The notes below the pieces were generated by a model. That model was not told where the DNA came from. It ran no database searches and saw only the letters and a list, made by a program, of their open reading frames with translations. The translations under genes and the position numbers were made by a program. From assembly GCF_000317435.1 (NCBI RefSeq), contig NC_019751.1, forward strand, positions 2,108,001 to 2,172,000: a stretch of 64,000 nt of DNA, given 5' to 3'. The DNA is from Calothrix sp. PCC 6303 (lineage in GTDB: Bacteria; Cyanobacteriota; Cyanobacteriia; Cyanobacteriales; Nostocaceae). Every line of letters begins with the position of its first letter. The stretch's first letter is position 1. Shown here piece after piece: positions 1-9,171 of this stretch.

Positions 1-20
1 AGTAATATCTGAATCATCAG

Positions 21-71
21 AACTGCTGACTTACTTGTGCTACTTGGTCGAAGCTTACAGCAGTTTTTGAT
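21..71 (+). terminator. terminator-like hairpin at left edge
   Basis: AACTGCTG at 21-28 pairs with CAGCAGTT at 58-65 and is followed by a short T run. The loop is long (29 nt), so this is only a weak candidate for the end of a plus-strand gene lying left of the window. Confidence 0.3.
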
Positions 72-180
72 TAGAACCACCACAATAATCGAGGGGAAAA
101 CTCTTGTTTATCCCCATAATTGGTGAGATTATTTCTATAAAATTATTTTCACAAATCACTTCAAGGCTATTTAATCTGTT

Positions 181-212
181 ATCAGTTACCAGTTATCAGT
201 TATCAGTCAAGA
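181..212. repeat. GTTATCAGT-type dispersed repeat
   Basis: Tandem copies of a short word (CAGTTACCAGTTATCAGTTA and onward). The same word family recurs between genes in this window near 2918-2940, 26202-26260, 26446-26462, 28633-28865 and 50810-50822. It belongs to the low-complexity intergenic repeats seen in filamentous cyanobacteria. Confidence 0.6.
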
Positions 213-333
213 GTAATGTGTTTATCATTGGGTTTAAATACCCCACCATACGCCTTGATAGCTGTTCATTGTTCACTGATTTAAACCGTTCTATAAAACT
301 TAGCCAAAGCTAACCAAGTCCAAACCTAAACTA

Positions 334-449
334 GGACTTACGCACTCGTTACGGGAAATCAGGTGTTTGAGATTGCTACTCTGCGAGAAGCCTCTCTGCT
401 TCTACCTTACGTTGCAATGACTGTGTTTACCTTGTCCTTGGGTAAGTCC
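334..449. mobile_element. small MITE-like element, GGACTTAC inverted ends
   Basis: About 116 bp bounded by GGACTTACGCA on the left and the inverse of GGACTTACCCA on the right, matching at 10 of 11 positions. There is no credible coding capacity inside. Size and ends fit a non-autonomous DNA transposon. No target-site duplication is certain. Confidence 0.45.
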
Positions 450-940
450 AGCTAACTAAGCATGTCAATTTGGACATTAATTATATCTACAAAATATACG
501 AATTCATGAAAAAACATCTTCGGAGGCTGTTGCCCCCGAAAGATTGCGCTAGACATTATCAGAATCTCCAGACTCTGAGTTTCGCGCATACCGCAAGGTC
601 TGATGAATTCCAATTTTTTTAGACTTTTTCTTGGTTGTCGTTGAAAACTTAGGCTTGTGAACTGCCCCACCACCAGATAGAGGGGGTTTTCTAACTCATT
701 ATTGGTTACTCATTAACTCCCTGCCAGAGATTTTTATATCAATACATAACAATCTACTCATGAAAAGCGGCATTACCTTTTCACGAGTGGATTTTTTTGA
801 TGTTTTTGAAATATCCTCACTGGCAAAGTGGCTGCAAAATTAAAAAAAAATAAATTTTTGAATAAAAGTAGCTTTTTTGCCAGTAAATAATTCTCAAGGG
901 TTGCGCTCACCCACACCCCAAAATGACCTTAAATGAAGAT
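450..940. other. non-coding stretch, no gene recognised
   Basis: Short open frames occur here on both strands (for example 452-673 minus), but none has a recognisable motif, ribosome-binding site or family resemblance. The stretch holds one terminator (756-800) and an A/T-rich run near 838-870. Confidence 0.5.
756..800 (+). terminator. Rho-independent terminator, plus strand
   Basis: ACTCATGAAAAG (756-767) pairs with CTTTTCACGAGT (777-788) over 12 positions with one mismatch. A run of seven T follows at 792-798. No recognised plus-strand gene precedes it, so it may end a short or non-coding transcript from the repeat-rich left end. Confidence 0.6.
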
Positions 941-1258
941 TTATCGACCTGCTAAAGCCAATAATTCTTGCCCTGAAGGAGGCTCCAAGGTTCTTAAACT
1001 GGGAAAGAGGAAATGGTTCTCCTCCACATACTGAGCACCGAAAAGTCCTTTCTCTGCCCAGAAGTAGCGGTCAGTGGTATGTTCGTTGCGTTTGACAAGT
1101 AACAAGGCAGGTGGCAAAATTCCTTCGGATTGAATAAATTTTCTTGCTGCTGTTACTGGCTTCTCTTCACCACTTTCGATGCTGTACTGAGGTACATGTT
1201 CCAGGATGCGTCGCCCTTCCTGACGACGGCGACTCTTCCGCTTGCGTCTCCTTGCCAA
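941..1258 (-). CDS. DUF3155 family protein (cyanobacterial)
   Basis: A small basic protein of about 105 residues that I recognise as DUF3155, a family of unknown function conserved across cyanobacteria. The N-terminus ARRRKRKSRRRQEGRRILEH is very basic, followed by a conserved VPQYSIESGE stretch. The start was chosen at the TTG at 1258: a strong GGGGAGGA ribosome-binding site lies about 7 nt upstream, and family members begin MARRRKRK. An earlier in-frame TTG at 1279 would put this Shine-Dalgarno sequence inside the gene. The basic N-terminus suggests RNA or ribosome association, but that is inference. It is transcribed away from the histidine kinase gene. Confidence 0.85.
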   Translation of the reverse strand: MARRRKRKSRRRQEGRRILEHVPQYSIESGEEKPVTAARKFIQSEGILPPALLLVKRNEHTTDRYFWAEKGLFGAQYVEENHFLFPSLRTLEPPSGQELLALAGR

Positions 1259-1550
1259 GCCAAAATCCTCCCCTTTCAAGCTATCTCTTTCAAGCCGTAG
1301 ATTGTAGTTATAGCTACAAAATCCGTCGTAATTATAAAAGTTCTGGTTAAAAAAAGCAACTGTTTTTAAACTTTTGATACAGATTTGCCATTACCCTTTC
1401 AACCAGATCGATCAAAAGCTGTGAAAGCTATAATACCTTGGAAGAAAGCAGAATTTAAAAGTTTTGGTTAACATTTGTAAAATGGAACAAAAATAATTCT
1501 TTTCTGATTTGATTTTGGGTCGGTAATTTTCAGCTTAACTAAGTGAAAAA

Positions 1551-2921
1551 ATGTTAATATCTGCCAGTTCGGAGTTTGTCGCTCTGTGTCGAGAGCAAAT
1601 GGCGCTACTAGCTCAAGGGCTAGGGGCTTCTTTGAGCATTGTTTATTTGACACAGGAACTGATGGAGACACAGGCAGATGAGGCAAAGCTAATTCCTGTG
1701 CTAGTTTATCCAGAAACACCAGAATCGAGTCAAGGAAAACTGAAATCTTCTGACTTTCCTCAGCTTGGAACGATAACGGCTGATATTAGTGTCAAAGGCT
1801 TAAGATTTGCAGCCCAAAATAAACTTGCGCTACCACACTTACATCAACGTTTGTTGACTTCGGGTGAAGATTTAGTCCTAGTGCCAGAAACAAGTTCTCC
1901 AATGTCACAGGAAGAATATTTATCGATAGGAAAGCAAATTGTTCTGCCTCTGTTGAACGAAGATAGAGTTGTGGGTGTGTTGGTGACAGCAAGGGATGAT
2001 AGAGCTTGGAATGAGCAAGAGCAAAGGGAAATTGAGAGGATTGCTCAAACTTTAGCCATTGCTTGTATTTTGGATCGACAACGGACTTGGTTACAGCAGC
2101 AATTACACCAACAACAAATTTTCCAGGAAAAGCAGCTGGATTTGTTAGATAATTTGTTACACCAGTTTCGCAATCCTCTAACTGCTCTACGAACTTTTGG
2201 GAAATTGCTGTTGAAGCGGTTGCGTGCGGGTGAAGCAAACCGGGAAGTAGCAACGTCGATTGTCAGAGAAAGCGATCGCTTACAGGAATTGTTGCAGAAA
2301 TTTGATGAGGCAATTGATTTAACGGGTGAGGATTTAATCCCCTTACTTCGCTCGCAAACAGAGGTTGTGGTGGAAGCATCGGTACAACCTCTAAAGCCAA
2401 AACTCTTGTTACCCGGTTCTGATGAAATAGAAACCGACTGTGATTTGATGGAAGTATTGCAGCCGCTACTTGATTCGGCGTATGCGATCGCGCAGGAACG
2501 AAACTTAGAATTAATTACAGAATTTCCCCTCAAATTACCCCTAGTGCGGATAAACCACAAGTCATTACGGGAAGTTATCAGCAACATCCTCGATAACAGC
2601 TTAAAATATACTCCTAACGGGGGCAAAGTCTTAGTACAAACAGGATTAGAAAAACCAGGTTTTCAAGGTATCGCTATTAGTGATAATGGTCCAGGTATCC
2701 CCCAACAAGATATAAAGCATCTTGGAGAACGCCACTATCGCGGTGTACAGGCAGCAACTCAGATTCCTGGGACTGGATTAGGTTTAGCCATTGCCAAGCA
2801 GCTTCTAGAGCAAATGCAGGGCAATTTGGAAGTGTTTAGTCCTGCATTTAATTCCACAATCAAATCTAGCAAAACAGTAGGGACGACTTTTATTATTTGG
2901 GTAAGGGAAATAATCAGTTGA
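1551..2921 (+). CDS. hik2: GAF-domain sensor histidine kinase, Hik2/CSK-like
   Basis: A soluble kinase of 456 residues with no membrane segment. An N-terminal GAF-like sensor spans about residues 5-175. The dimerisation/phosphoacceptor helix carries HQFRNPLTALRTFGKLLLKR with the phosphorylated histidine at 204. A C-terminal ATPase domain follows with an N box (ILDNSLKYTPNGG, about 345-357), a DNGPGIP motif and a GTGLGLAIAK motif. Layout and the N-terminus MLISASSEF resemble cyanobacterial Hik2, homologue of the chloroplast sensor kinase CSK, reported to sense plastoquinone redox state. Cys13 may correspond to the conserved GAF cysteine of that family; this assignment is from memory. No response regulator gene is adjacent. 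The stop codon lies in a GTTATCAGT-type repeat. Confidence 0.8.
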   Translation: MLISASSEFVALCREQMALLAQGLGASLSIVYLTQELMETQADEAKLIPVLVYPETPESSQGKLKSSDFPQLGTITADISVKGLRFAAQNKLALPHLHQRLLTSGEDLVLVPETSSPMSQEEYLSIGKQIVLPLLNEDRVVGVLVTARDDRAWNEQEQREIERIAQTLAIACILDRQRTWLQQQLHQQQIFQEKQLDLLDNLLHQFRNPLTALRTFGKLLLKRLRAGEANREVATSIVRESDRLQELLQKFDEAIDLTGEDLIPLLRSQTEVVVEASVQPLKPKLLLPGSDEIETDCDLMEVLQPLLDSAYAIAQERNLELITEFPLKLPLVRINHKSLREVISNILDNSLKYTPNGGKVLVQTGLEKPGFQGIAISDNGPGIPQQDIKHLGERHYRGVQAATQIPGTGLGLAIAKQLLEQMQGNLEVFSPAFNSTIKSSKTVGTTFIIWVREIIS

Positions 2922-3072
2922 CAGTTATCAGTAAACAGCTAGCATCTGGAAACCTGAGCCAAATTCGAGAATTTAAGACTGTGATAACTGATTGCATCCA
3001 CAGATGGATAGGCAGTTACACCAATTCGGTTAAAATCTTGATTGGAAATGATACATCTACAGGTTTGAGACG

Positions 3073-4356
3073 ATGGGACAAAAATCGGACGATTCTCAGC
3101 CAGATAAAGACTTGGTGAGTGAAGGCAAAAAAAATTCCATTATTAGTTTCTGGAACAGTACCACGGCAAATGCCACCAAATTCTTACCTGTAGAACAATT
3201 GGCACATAAAATTGTCGCCTGGTTTAGTGTCAGCGATGGAAAAATTGCTGAGATTTTAGAGAAAGTCCGTAGCGAATTACCAACCACCGAAGCCTTATTA
3301 ATTGGTAAGCCCCAAGCTGGAAAAAGCTCGATTGTGAGGGGAATTACGGGTACATCCGCTGAAATTATTGGTCAAGGTTATCGTCCCCACACTCAACATA
3401 CTGAGCGCTATACATACCCAGCTAATGATTTACCTTTGTTGGTATTTACAGATACTGTGGGCTTGGGAGATGTTAATCAAGACACAAATTCCATTATTCA
3501 AGAATTAATCACAGATTTAGAACAGGAAACCCGACGGGCAAGGGTGTTAATTGTGACGGTGAAAATTAACGATTTTGCCACTGATACTTTACGAAAAATT
3601 ACTCAGGAATTACGGCAAAAATACCCAGAAATTCCCTGTTTACTAGCTGTAACTTGCTGCCACGAGGTTTACCCTGGAAGTATCGAAAATCATCCCAGTT
3701 ACCCACCAGATTTTGCAGAGGTAAATCGCGCTTTTGACGTAATTAAAGAGACTTTTGCCGGACTTTATGATCAATCTGTCCTGATTGATTTTACCTTGGA
3801 AGAAGATGGCTATGATCCTGTATTTTATGGCTTAGAAGCATTACGCGATCGCTTGGCTGATCTATTGCCTACTGCTGAAGCTAAAGCGATCAATCAACTG
3901 TTAGATGACACTACTACACAAGAAATTGGAAATCTTTACCGAGATGTCGGACGACGCTATATTTTAGCGTTCTCAATTATGGCAGCCAGTACCGCTGCTT
4001 TACCCCTACCTCTGGCTACAATGCCAGTTCTGACAGCTTTACAGGTTTCGATGGTGGGAGTCCTAGGTAAATTATATGGTCAAACATTAACGCGATCGCA
4101 AGCGGGGGGAATTGTTAGTACCATCGCTGGGGGTTTCCTAGCAAGAGCGATCGCCAGGGAACTAGTAAAATTTATACCTGGTTTTGGTAGTGTGATAGCT
4201 TCCTACTGGGCAGCAGCCTATACTTGGTCACTAGGTGAAACTGCCTGTGTTTATTTCGGCGATTTAATGGGGGGTAAAAAACCTGATTCCGAGAAAATCC
4301 AAGCTGTGATGCAAGAAGCTTTTAAGGATGCACAGGAACGGTTTATAGGAATTTGA
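3073..4356 (+). CDS. Era-like GTPase with C-terminal DUF697 membrane domain
   Basis: 427 residues. The G domain has Walker A GKPQAGKSS at 78-86, a G3 motif DTVG at 127-130 and a probable G4-like VTCCHEV stretch, in the Era/HSR1-related superfamily. The C-terminal third has two hydrophobic segments rich in Ala/Gly (about residues 300-340 and 350-395), as in DUF697 proteins, which are thought to tether the GTPase to the membrane. Start: ATG at 3073 after a repeat-rich leader. It is convergent with the DALR gene, with only 12 bp between them. The cellular role is not known; related cyanobacterial proteins have been proposed to act in membrane or ion homeostasis. Confidence 0.8.
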   Translation: MGQKSDDSQPDKDLVSEGKKNSIISFWNSTTANATKFLPVEQLAHKIVAWFSVSDGKIAEILEKVRSELPTTEALLIGKPQAGKSSIVRGITGTSAEIIGQGYRPHTQHTERYTYPANDLPLLVFTDTVGLGDVNQDTNSIIQELITDLEQETRRARVLIVTVKINDFATDTLRKITQELRQKYPEIPCLLAVTCCHEVYPGSIENHPSYPPDFAEVNRAFDVIKETFAGLYDQSVLIDFTLEEDGYDPVFYGLEALRDRLADLLPTAEAKAINQLLDDTTTQEIGNLYRDVGRRYILAFSIMAASTAALPLPLATMPVLTALQVSMVGVLGKLYGQTLTRSQAGGIVSTIAGGFLARAIARELVKFIPGFGSVIASYWAAAYTWSLGETACVYFGDLMGGKKPDSEKIQAVMQEAFKDAQERFIGI

Positions 4357-4368
4357 GTGTTTGTTAAT

Positions 4369-5175
4369 TTATAGCTCTTGGGGAGCATAAATAGTTAGTT
4401 TTTCTTCCAGCAGATATTTCAATATCAATTGGGTTGCCATTACTAATCCTAGTTTGGCTTGAATTAACTGTGCTGATTTTGGTTGTTGTCTCTCACCCCA
4501 AATTGAACATTGACTCCAAAAACTGTCAAAAGCTTTAGATAAAGCAACACAAGATTTTTCGTAATATCTCAAATCCAGATTACTACAACAGACTAATTGA
4601 TCGACAACTTGGATTAATTCACCAATCAGGTTTTGGCAAGCTGGATGTGTCAAACACATTCGATTATCATCTAACCAGGGTATCTGCTGCGGTTGTTTAA
4701 ATCCCTCACGCACAGCTAACTGTAACAATGAGCAACAACGCGCATGGGCATATTGGGCAATAAATAACTTCTCAGATAAATTAGGAATTGAGATGATGGA
4801 GTTCTTTTGTTCACTCCCGGTATCGATAATACTTTGTAAACAGGTGGACGCGATCGCATCAGACACTCGGATATGGATCCAACCTGGAGATACAACACCC
4901 ACTTGATAGTTTTCACTGTAGTTTACAGAAAAATGAGAAACGATTTGACTACAAATAATGGAAATGTCACACTTGAAGACCTTTGAGAGTTTCAGAGCAA
5001 CTCCGGAAATATACAAAACTTTACAATTTTCTCTGGTTTTGTACAAAGGAATCTCTTCTATTTCACTAAAACTCAAATTTTGATCTTTAGTATAAATACT
5101 CAAAGTAGCTACTAAATAACCATGTATTAACCGTTTAATCGCCGTATATTTGCTCACTAGTAGCATTTTATGCAT
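4369..5175 (-). CDS. orphan DALR anticodon-binding domain protein (ArgRS-like without catalytic core)
   Basis: 268 residues. The C-terminal part, from about 135, contains LFIAQYAHARCCSLLQLA, which matches the DALR anticodon-binding helical domain of arginyl-tRNA synthetase. The N-terminal 130 residues, including VLYISGVALKLSK, resemble the ArgRS N-terminal Add-1 (tRNA elbow-binding) domain. The Rossmann catalytic core with HIGH and KMSK signatures is absent, and there is no room for it in 268 residues against about 550-590 in ArgRS. It therefore cannot charge tRNA but may still bind it. Similar stand-alone DALR proteins are annotated in cyanobacteria; function unknown. A second ATG lies three codons in. 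Confidence 0.7.
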   Translation of the reverse strand: MHKMLLVSKYTAIKRLIHGYLVATLSIYTKDQNLSFSEIEEIPLYKTRENCKVLYISGVALKLSKVFKCDISIICSQIVSHFSVNYSENYQVGVVSPGWIHIRVSDAIASTCLQSIIDTGSEQKNSIISIPNLSEKLFIAQYAHARCCSLLQLAVREGFKQPQQIPWLDDNRMCLTHPACQNLIGELIQVVDQLVCCSNLDLRYYEKSCVALSKAFDSFWSQCSIWGERQQPKSAQLIQAKLGLVMATQLILKYLLEEKLTIYAPQEL

Positions 5176-5436
5176 TTAATCTCTGAGTAACAGCGGCAAA
5201 ACTACCAAACATGCTGTATTTCTGTCATCTATCTTTCGACATAACTTTATCTTTGGCAGAGAAAAATAATAATTACATAAACTTTGGTAAAACTCGGTAT
5301 TTTCTATCACATCTCATAGTACAGTAGAATGTATAACAGAAGAGTAAGGCTTTAGTTCTTACCTTTTTTTTAGATGGCTGGCATCGTTAGGTGTTAAGCC
5401 TGACCCGCCAACACAAAGACACTCCTTGCACTTTTT
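5176..5436 (+). promoter_or_regulatory. upstream/leader region of the Crp-type gene
   Basis: This gap separates the divergent DALR and Crp-type genes and must hold both promoters. Near 5345-5362 a small hairpin GTAAG..CTTAC is followed by a run of eight T, which looks like an attenuator or a short-RNA terminator in the leader of the regulator gene. No consensus promoter is assigned. Confidence 0.3.
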
Positions 5437-6195
5437 TTGACGTCTTTGTCTTCAGCCGAACGTTTTTTGTTACCTATGCAATCTCCATCCTCCTTTTCCG
5501 AGGCATCACGTCCTTTCTTAACTTGGCAACGTATTCTTGACTGGGCTCAAGAACACTATCGTTGTCGTACTTTCAGCAAAGATGAACGCGTTCCAGCCCG
5601 TCCTGGATTGCTTTATCTCGTGCAAAGAGGTGCGATTCGGATGGTGGGCACAGCCCAAGTCAGCGCAACTGCCAGTCAGTTAACATCTAGACGCATAAAC
5701 AGAACCCCAGAAGAAGCCTTCTTGGGATTTGTGGGTGCCGGACAGCCATTTGAAATAGTTGCTCAGTCGCCTTTCACACTCCAAGCTTACGCCCACGTTG
5801 ATCAAACTGCGGTGTTGTGGATGTACTGGCACGACCTAGATAACTGGCCCCATTTTCGCCGTGAAGTCATGGACGCGTTCAGATACCAACACCAGCGCAA
5901 GCTTTTGTGGTTGAGCGCTCTGGGACAACGCCGCACCATTGATAGGTTACTTGGATTCCTCACCTTGTTGATTGAGGAATATGGCGAACCCGCTATGAGC
6001 GATACTGATCCTGATGTAATCCGTGGCTATTGTTTGCCCTTCCCCCTCACCCATGCCCAAATTGGTAGTGCGATCGGTTCGACTCGCGTCACCGTAACTC
6101 GCTTGATGGGTAAACTACGCCAACGTGGTTTAATTTTGACCCAAGGTGATAATTTAATTTGCTTGCCAGCAGATTCAATTAACCGAGCTGGCTAA
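5437..6195 (+). CDS. Crp/Fnr-family transcriptional regulator
   Basis: A regulator of up to 252 residues. The central part (about 50-150) fits a cyclic-nucleotide-binding-like beta barrel. The C-terminus carries a winged helix with the recognition region LTHAQIGSAIGSTRVTVTRLMGKLRQRGLI (about 203-233), typical of Crp, Fnr and NtcA. It is not NtcA itself: the N-terminal half differs and carries a Ser/Thr-rich loop (SATASQLTSRR). The listed start is a TTG; an ATG at 5476 (residue 14) is a reasonable alternative. Target genes and ligand are unknown. It stands alone, divergent from the DALR gene. Confidence 0.8.
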   Translation: MTSLSSAERFLLPMQSPSSFSEASRPFLTWQRILDWAQEHYRCRTFSKDERVPARPGLLYLVQRGAIRMVGTAQVSATASQLTSRRINRTPEEAFLGFVGAGQPFEIVAQSPFTLQAYAHVDQTAVLWMYWHDLDNWPHFRREVMDAFRYQHQRKLLWLSALGQRRTIDRLLGFLTLLIEEYGEPAMSDTDPDVIRGYCLPFPLTHAQIGSAIGSTRVTVTRLMGKLRQRGLILTQGDNLICLPADSINRAG

Positions 6196-6542
6196 AATAG
6201 TTTGCAGCAGGTGTCAGCGAATATCGATTTATCTTGCCCGGATCAACGTATTCCTGACTCCTGTCCCAGCAAAAAGGTCAAACAACAAACTAAATCAAAC
6301 AAAATTGTCGCTCAATTTAATCATCTTGCTTGGCTATCACAAGCAGATTGTTGATGTTGAGTGTGAACTAAAACTGGATGACCTCAATGTTCCATTAGTC
6401 GCTTTTACTAGAATGTTCTTCTGGGAGGATGAATGTTCTGAGTAAATAAGACAACGCAGCCCTGGTGTTTGCCTAAAGGTATGGGCTGAGTTGAACATTG
6501 AGGAATCACTTCAGCCCAGTCAGTATGTGAGCAATTCAACTA
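6196..6542. other. convergent intergenic region with one hairpin
   Basis: No gene seen. TGGGCTGA (6482-6489) pairs perfectly with TCAGCCCA (6511-6518) across a 21-nt loop. It lies just past the stop of the minus-strand phosphate-binding-like gene and could help end transcription, though there is no T run. Confidence 0.35.
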
Positions 6543-7604
6543 CTATTTAATCCGAACAAATCCGGCTTTTGTGATCAATTCTTGTCCTTGATTGGTAAGA
6601 AGCAAATTAGCATAGGCTTCTCCAGCCTGCTGCTCTGTTTGAGCATTTTGTTTAATGATGACAAATAGCTGCCGAGTGATTGGATATTGGTTTTCTTGGC
6701 TTTGAAAAGCCTGTATATTAACTTGATTCCGTTTTTTGGGGCATTCGCTTAACGGTACAAACGGTTCTTGATAGGGCGGGATTAATTTATCCGGTTTGCG
6801 TCCTACGGGTAAAGGTTTTACCCCACATTGCCCAACGATCTCAGGCGCTGAAGCGTAGTAGATACCGCCAGATTTTTTACTAATATTTCGTAAAGCTTCG
6901 GTTGTGTCGGAGGTAAATTGAATATTTTTAGTCAATTTTTCCTTTCCCAAGACGTTTTTAACGAAGAATTCCACTGTACCCCCATCTTCAATGCTGCGAG
7001 AATAAGCAACTATTGGCAGATTTTTCTTACTACCTAGTTGATTCCAGTTTGTCAGTTTACCTGTGTAAATATCCCTAAGTTGGGCAAGTGTTAAGCCAGG
7101 TATATCTAAATTAGGATGAACTGCAACCGCTATTCCATCGACTGCAACTGGAATTTCTTTCAGAGTAAAGCCTTTTTGTTGTGCCTGTTGATATTCTTCT
7201 GCTTGTAATGAACGAGATGCTTGGGAAAAAACTAATTGGTTATCAATCAACATTCTAATCCCGGTATCTGTTCCTGGAGTACCTGTAACAGGAGCGGTAT
7301 AGATTAATCCAAACTGAGGGTATACAGCTTTGATAATTGAGTCTACTTCAGCCCGAATTGGTGCCCAAGTGGTACTACCTCCATAGCGAAATAAGCCAGA
7401 GGGAACATTGCTAACTTTGGCGAACGTTGAGGAATCGCTTGGATTTGGCTTCTCAATATCAGTTTGGTTGTCAGTTTTGTTGCCAGAGTGCAAAATATTA
7501 GGAACACTAGTAGTTTGGGAAACCCAAAAGTAAACACCACCCACCAATGCTAATGTCATCGCCAAAGATGAAACTAGAATTACAGTTTCGTTTTTTTTAG
7601 TCAT
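6543..7604 (-). CDS. membrane-anchored PstS-like solute-binding protein
   Basis: 353 residues. One N-terminal membrane segment (about 8-27) is followed by a low-complexity linker and a PBP-type domain. Residues GLFRYGGSTTWAPIRAEV correspond to the phosphate-binding opening of PstS, and ASRSL and DIYTGKLTNWNQLG are typical of PstS-like proteins. No lipobox is seen; it looks anchored by an uncleaved helix. It is the last gene of a kinase-SBP-SBP set (gap of 99 bp to the previous gene), and no pstC, pstA or pstB gene is nearby. It may be a sensor or periplasmic partner of the kinase rather than part of a transporter; this is inference. Confidence 0.75.
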   Translation of the reverse strand: MTKKNETVILVSSLAMTLALVGGVYFWVSQTTSVPNILHSGNKTDNQTDIEKPNPSDSSTFAKVSNVPSGLFRYGGSTTWAPIRAEVDSIIKAVYPQFGLIYTAPVTGTPGTDTGIRMLIDNQLVFSQASRSLQAEEYQQAQQKGFTLKEIPVAVDGIAVAVHPNLDIPGLTLAQLRDIYTGKLTNWNQLGSKKNLPIVAYSRSIEDGGTVEFFVKNVLGKEKLTKNIQFTSDTTEALRNISKKSGGIYYASAPEIVGQCGVKPLPVGRKPDKLIPPYQEPFVPLSECPKKRNQVNIQAFQSQENQYPITRQLFVIIKQNAQTEQQAGEAYANLLLTNQGQELITKAGFVRIK

Positions 7605-7703
7605 AAGTGATATGGGTGGTTTAGAGTCGTAATTGTTGAAATCTAGTCAGAGCATGAGATGGTAGATAACAATTTCCAATATTTCCCTGTTTTTGTCTAA
7701 TCT

Positions 7704-9143
7704 TCAGTTAGGAATAAAATCAAAGCCAGTACCAGAACGGGTTCCCGGTGCAACCCTGACTAGTTGTACTGAAGCATTTCGATCCCCTGATGGCAGGAAC
7801 CTAATTGTGCCAGAAGCACCTGTAGTTGAAAATTCAGTTGAAGAAAGGCTTTTTTGAATTCCGGTGCGACTGGGTTCAAGTTCTAAAGCTGCAATTAAAG
7901 CACGGGTAGCATCATATGCTAAAGCTGTTCGCCAATTTACATCAGCACCCCATAATTGCCGAGATACTTGAGGAAATTCGGATTTGGCATTCCCATCAAT
8001 ATGCCAAGGAATCGCTACCACCATACCTTCGGCTTGTTGCTTACTTATTTCTAGGGTTTTGAGGGAGTACATATCATCTCCGGCTAAGATAGGTAGTTTT
8101 TTCTGATTTACCTGCACAACCTGTAAAGCTTTATCAAGGGTGCTAACGTTACTAGCCAGCATAATTACTTCTGCACCTTGCCTTGCTGCTTGTTCGAGGC
8201 TTTTAGCTGCACTAAAATCTGGTTGAGAAAAATCAAATTCCCCTGATACCTGTCCACCTTCTAGGGATACTGAGGAAACAAATTCTGATTTTAGGGATTG
8301 ACTGTAATTACTGGCAGAATTGAAGAATACGGCAACATTTTTTTTCTGAAGTTTTGTTGCCATGTGGTTCGCTAATGCTCTAGCAGCGATAAAGTCACTG
8401 GGAACGGTGCGGAAAACGTAGGGATTTTTCTGCTTGGAAATCTCAACTGAGGTGCTAACTGCGGATATAGCAACCAATTGCTCAGATTTGTAAATCTCTC
8501 CAGCGGCTAGTGTCACATCGCTGGAAAAATGACCTACAACTCCTAATATATCTTTGTTTTTAGCTAGGTCGGCAGCTAGAGTTTTGGCAATCTGAGGGTT
8601 ATCATCGTCGTTAGCGATCGCTATTTTCAACAAAGTACCTTTAATCCCACCTTTGGCGTTAATGTCATTTTGTGCCTGGGCTACTCCCCGCAGCACTTCC
8701 AAAGCAACATTGGGTTCTGTGGAGAAGGGAACTGCAACTGCAATCCCATAATTTTCCCCTGCTTTGATTTTGGCATTATTCAAAGCAATCAAGGTTTCGG
8801 GATCATTGGGTTTGGCTTTGATTGCTGCTGATAAGTCGGTAATTGCTTGGTCATAATTTTGCTCTTTGAGGGCTTGAAATCCTTTCTTTTTTGAGTTTTC
8901 TGGCTCTCCAGGGGTGAAAATAGTCTCACCAAAACTAATTCTATTATTGTTCTTATTGAAACTTATTGGAGGTTTTTGAACTTCTGTGTTGGCGGCAATA
9001 TCACCTCTCCTAAGCTGACGATCATAACCTCCCTCTGAATTTTTACCAGAAGTCAAATTAAATATCCAAAAACCAATACCAATTAAACCTAAAGTAATCA
9101 ATAAAGCTAAAAGCAGAATTGTTGTTTCTTTCTTCTGCGACAT
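7704..9143 (-). CDS. membrane-anchored branched-chain-amino-acid-type solute-binding protein with TPR segment
   Basis: 479 residues. An N-terminal membrane helix (about 7-27) and linker precede a short TPR-like unit (ALKEQNYDQAITDLSAAIKA, about 88-107). A type I periplasmic-binding fold of the LivJ/receptor-ligand family follows (YGIAVAVPFST, about 132 onward; VVGHFSSDVTLAAGEIY; VPSDFIAARALANHMA). It has no adjacent permease. It is 28 bp downstream of the Ser/Thr kinase gene and very probably co-transcribed with it. The helix-linker-TPR-binding-domain architecture is unlike a normal transport lipoprotein and suggests a signalling role. The ligand is unknown. Confidence 0.75.
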   Translation of the reverse strand: MSQKKETTILLLALLITLGLIGIGFWIFNLTSGKNSEGGYDRQLRRGDIAANTEVQKPPISFNKNNNRISFGETIFTPGEPENSKKKGFQALKEQNYDQAITDLSAAIKAKPNDPETLIALNNAKIKAGENYGIAVAVPFSTEPNVALEVLRGVAQAQNDINAKGGIKGTLLKIAIANDDDNPQIAKTLAADLAKNKDILGVVGHFSSDVTLAAGEIYKSEQLVAISAVSTSVEISKQKNPYVFRTVPSDFIAARALANHMATKLQKKNVAVFFNSASNYSQSLKSEFVSSVSLEGGQVSGEFDFSQPDFSAAKSLEQAARQGAEVIMLASNVSTLDKALQVVQVNQKKLPILAGDDMYSLKTLEISKQQAEGMVVAIPWHIDGNAKSEFPQVSRQLWGADVNWRTALAYDATRALIAALELEPSRTGIQKSLSSTEFSTTGASGTIRFLPSGDRNASVQLVRVAPGTRSGTGFDFIPN

Positions 9144-9171
9144 AATCGAATTCTGACTCCTGAAATGAAAA

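Noticed and set aside
452-673. 73-codon minus-strand open frame
   Set aside because: No ribosome-binding site, family resemblance or coding pattern; it lies in repeat-rich DNA.
2897-3118. short plus-strand frame between the kinase and GTPase genes
   Set aside because: It overlaps both neighbours and encodes translated repeat sequence.
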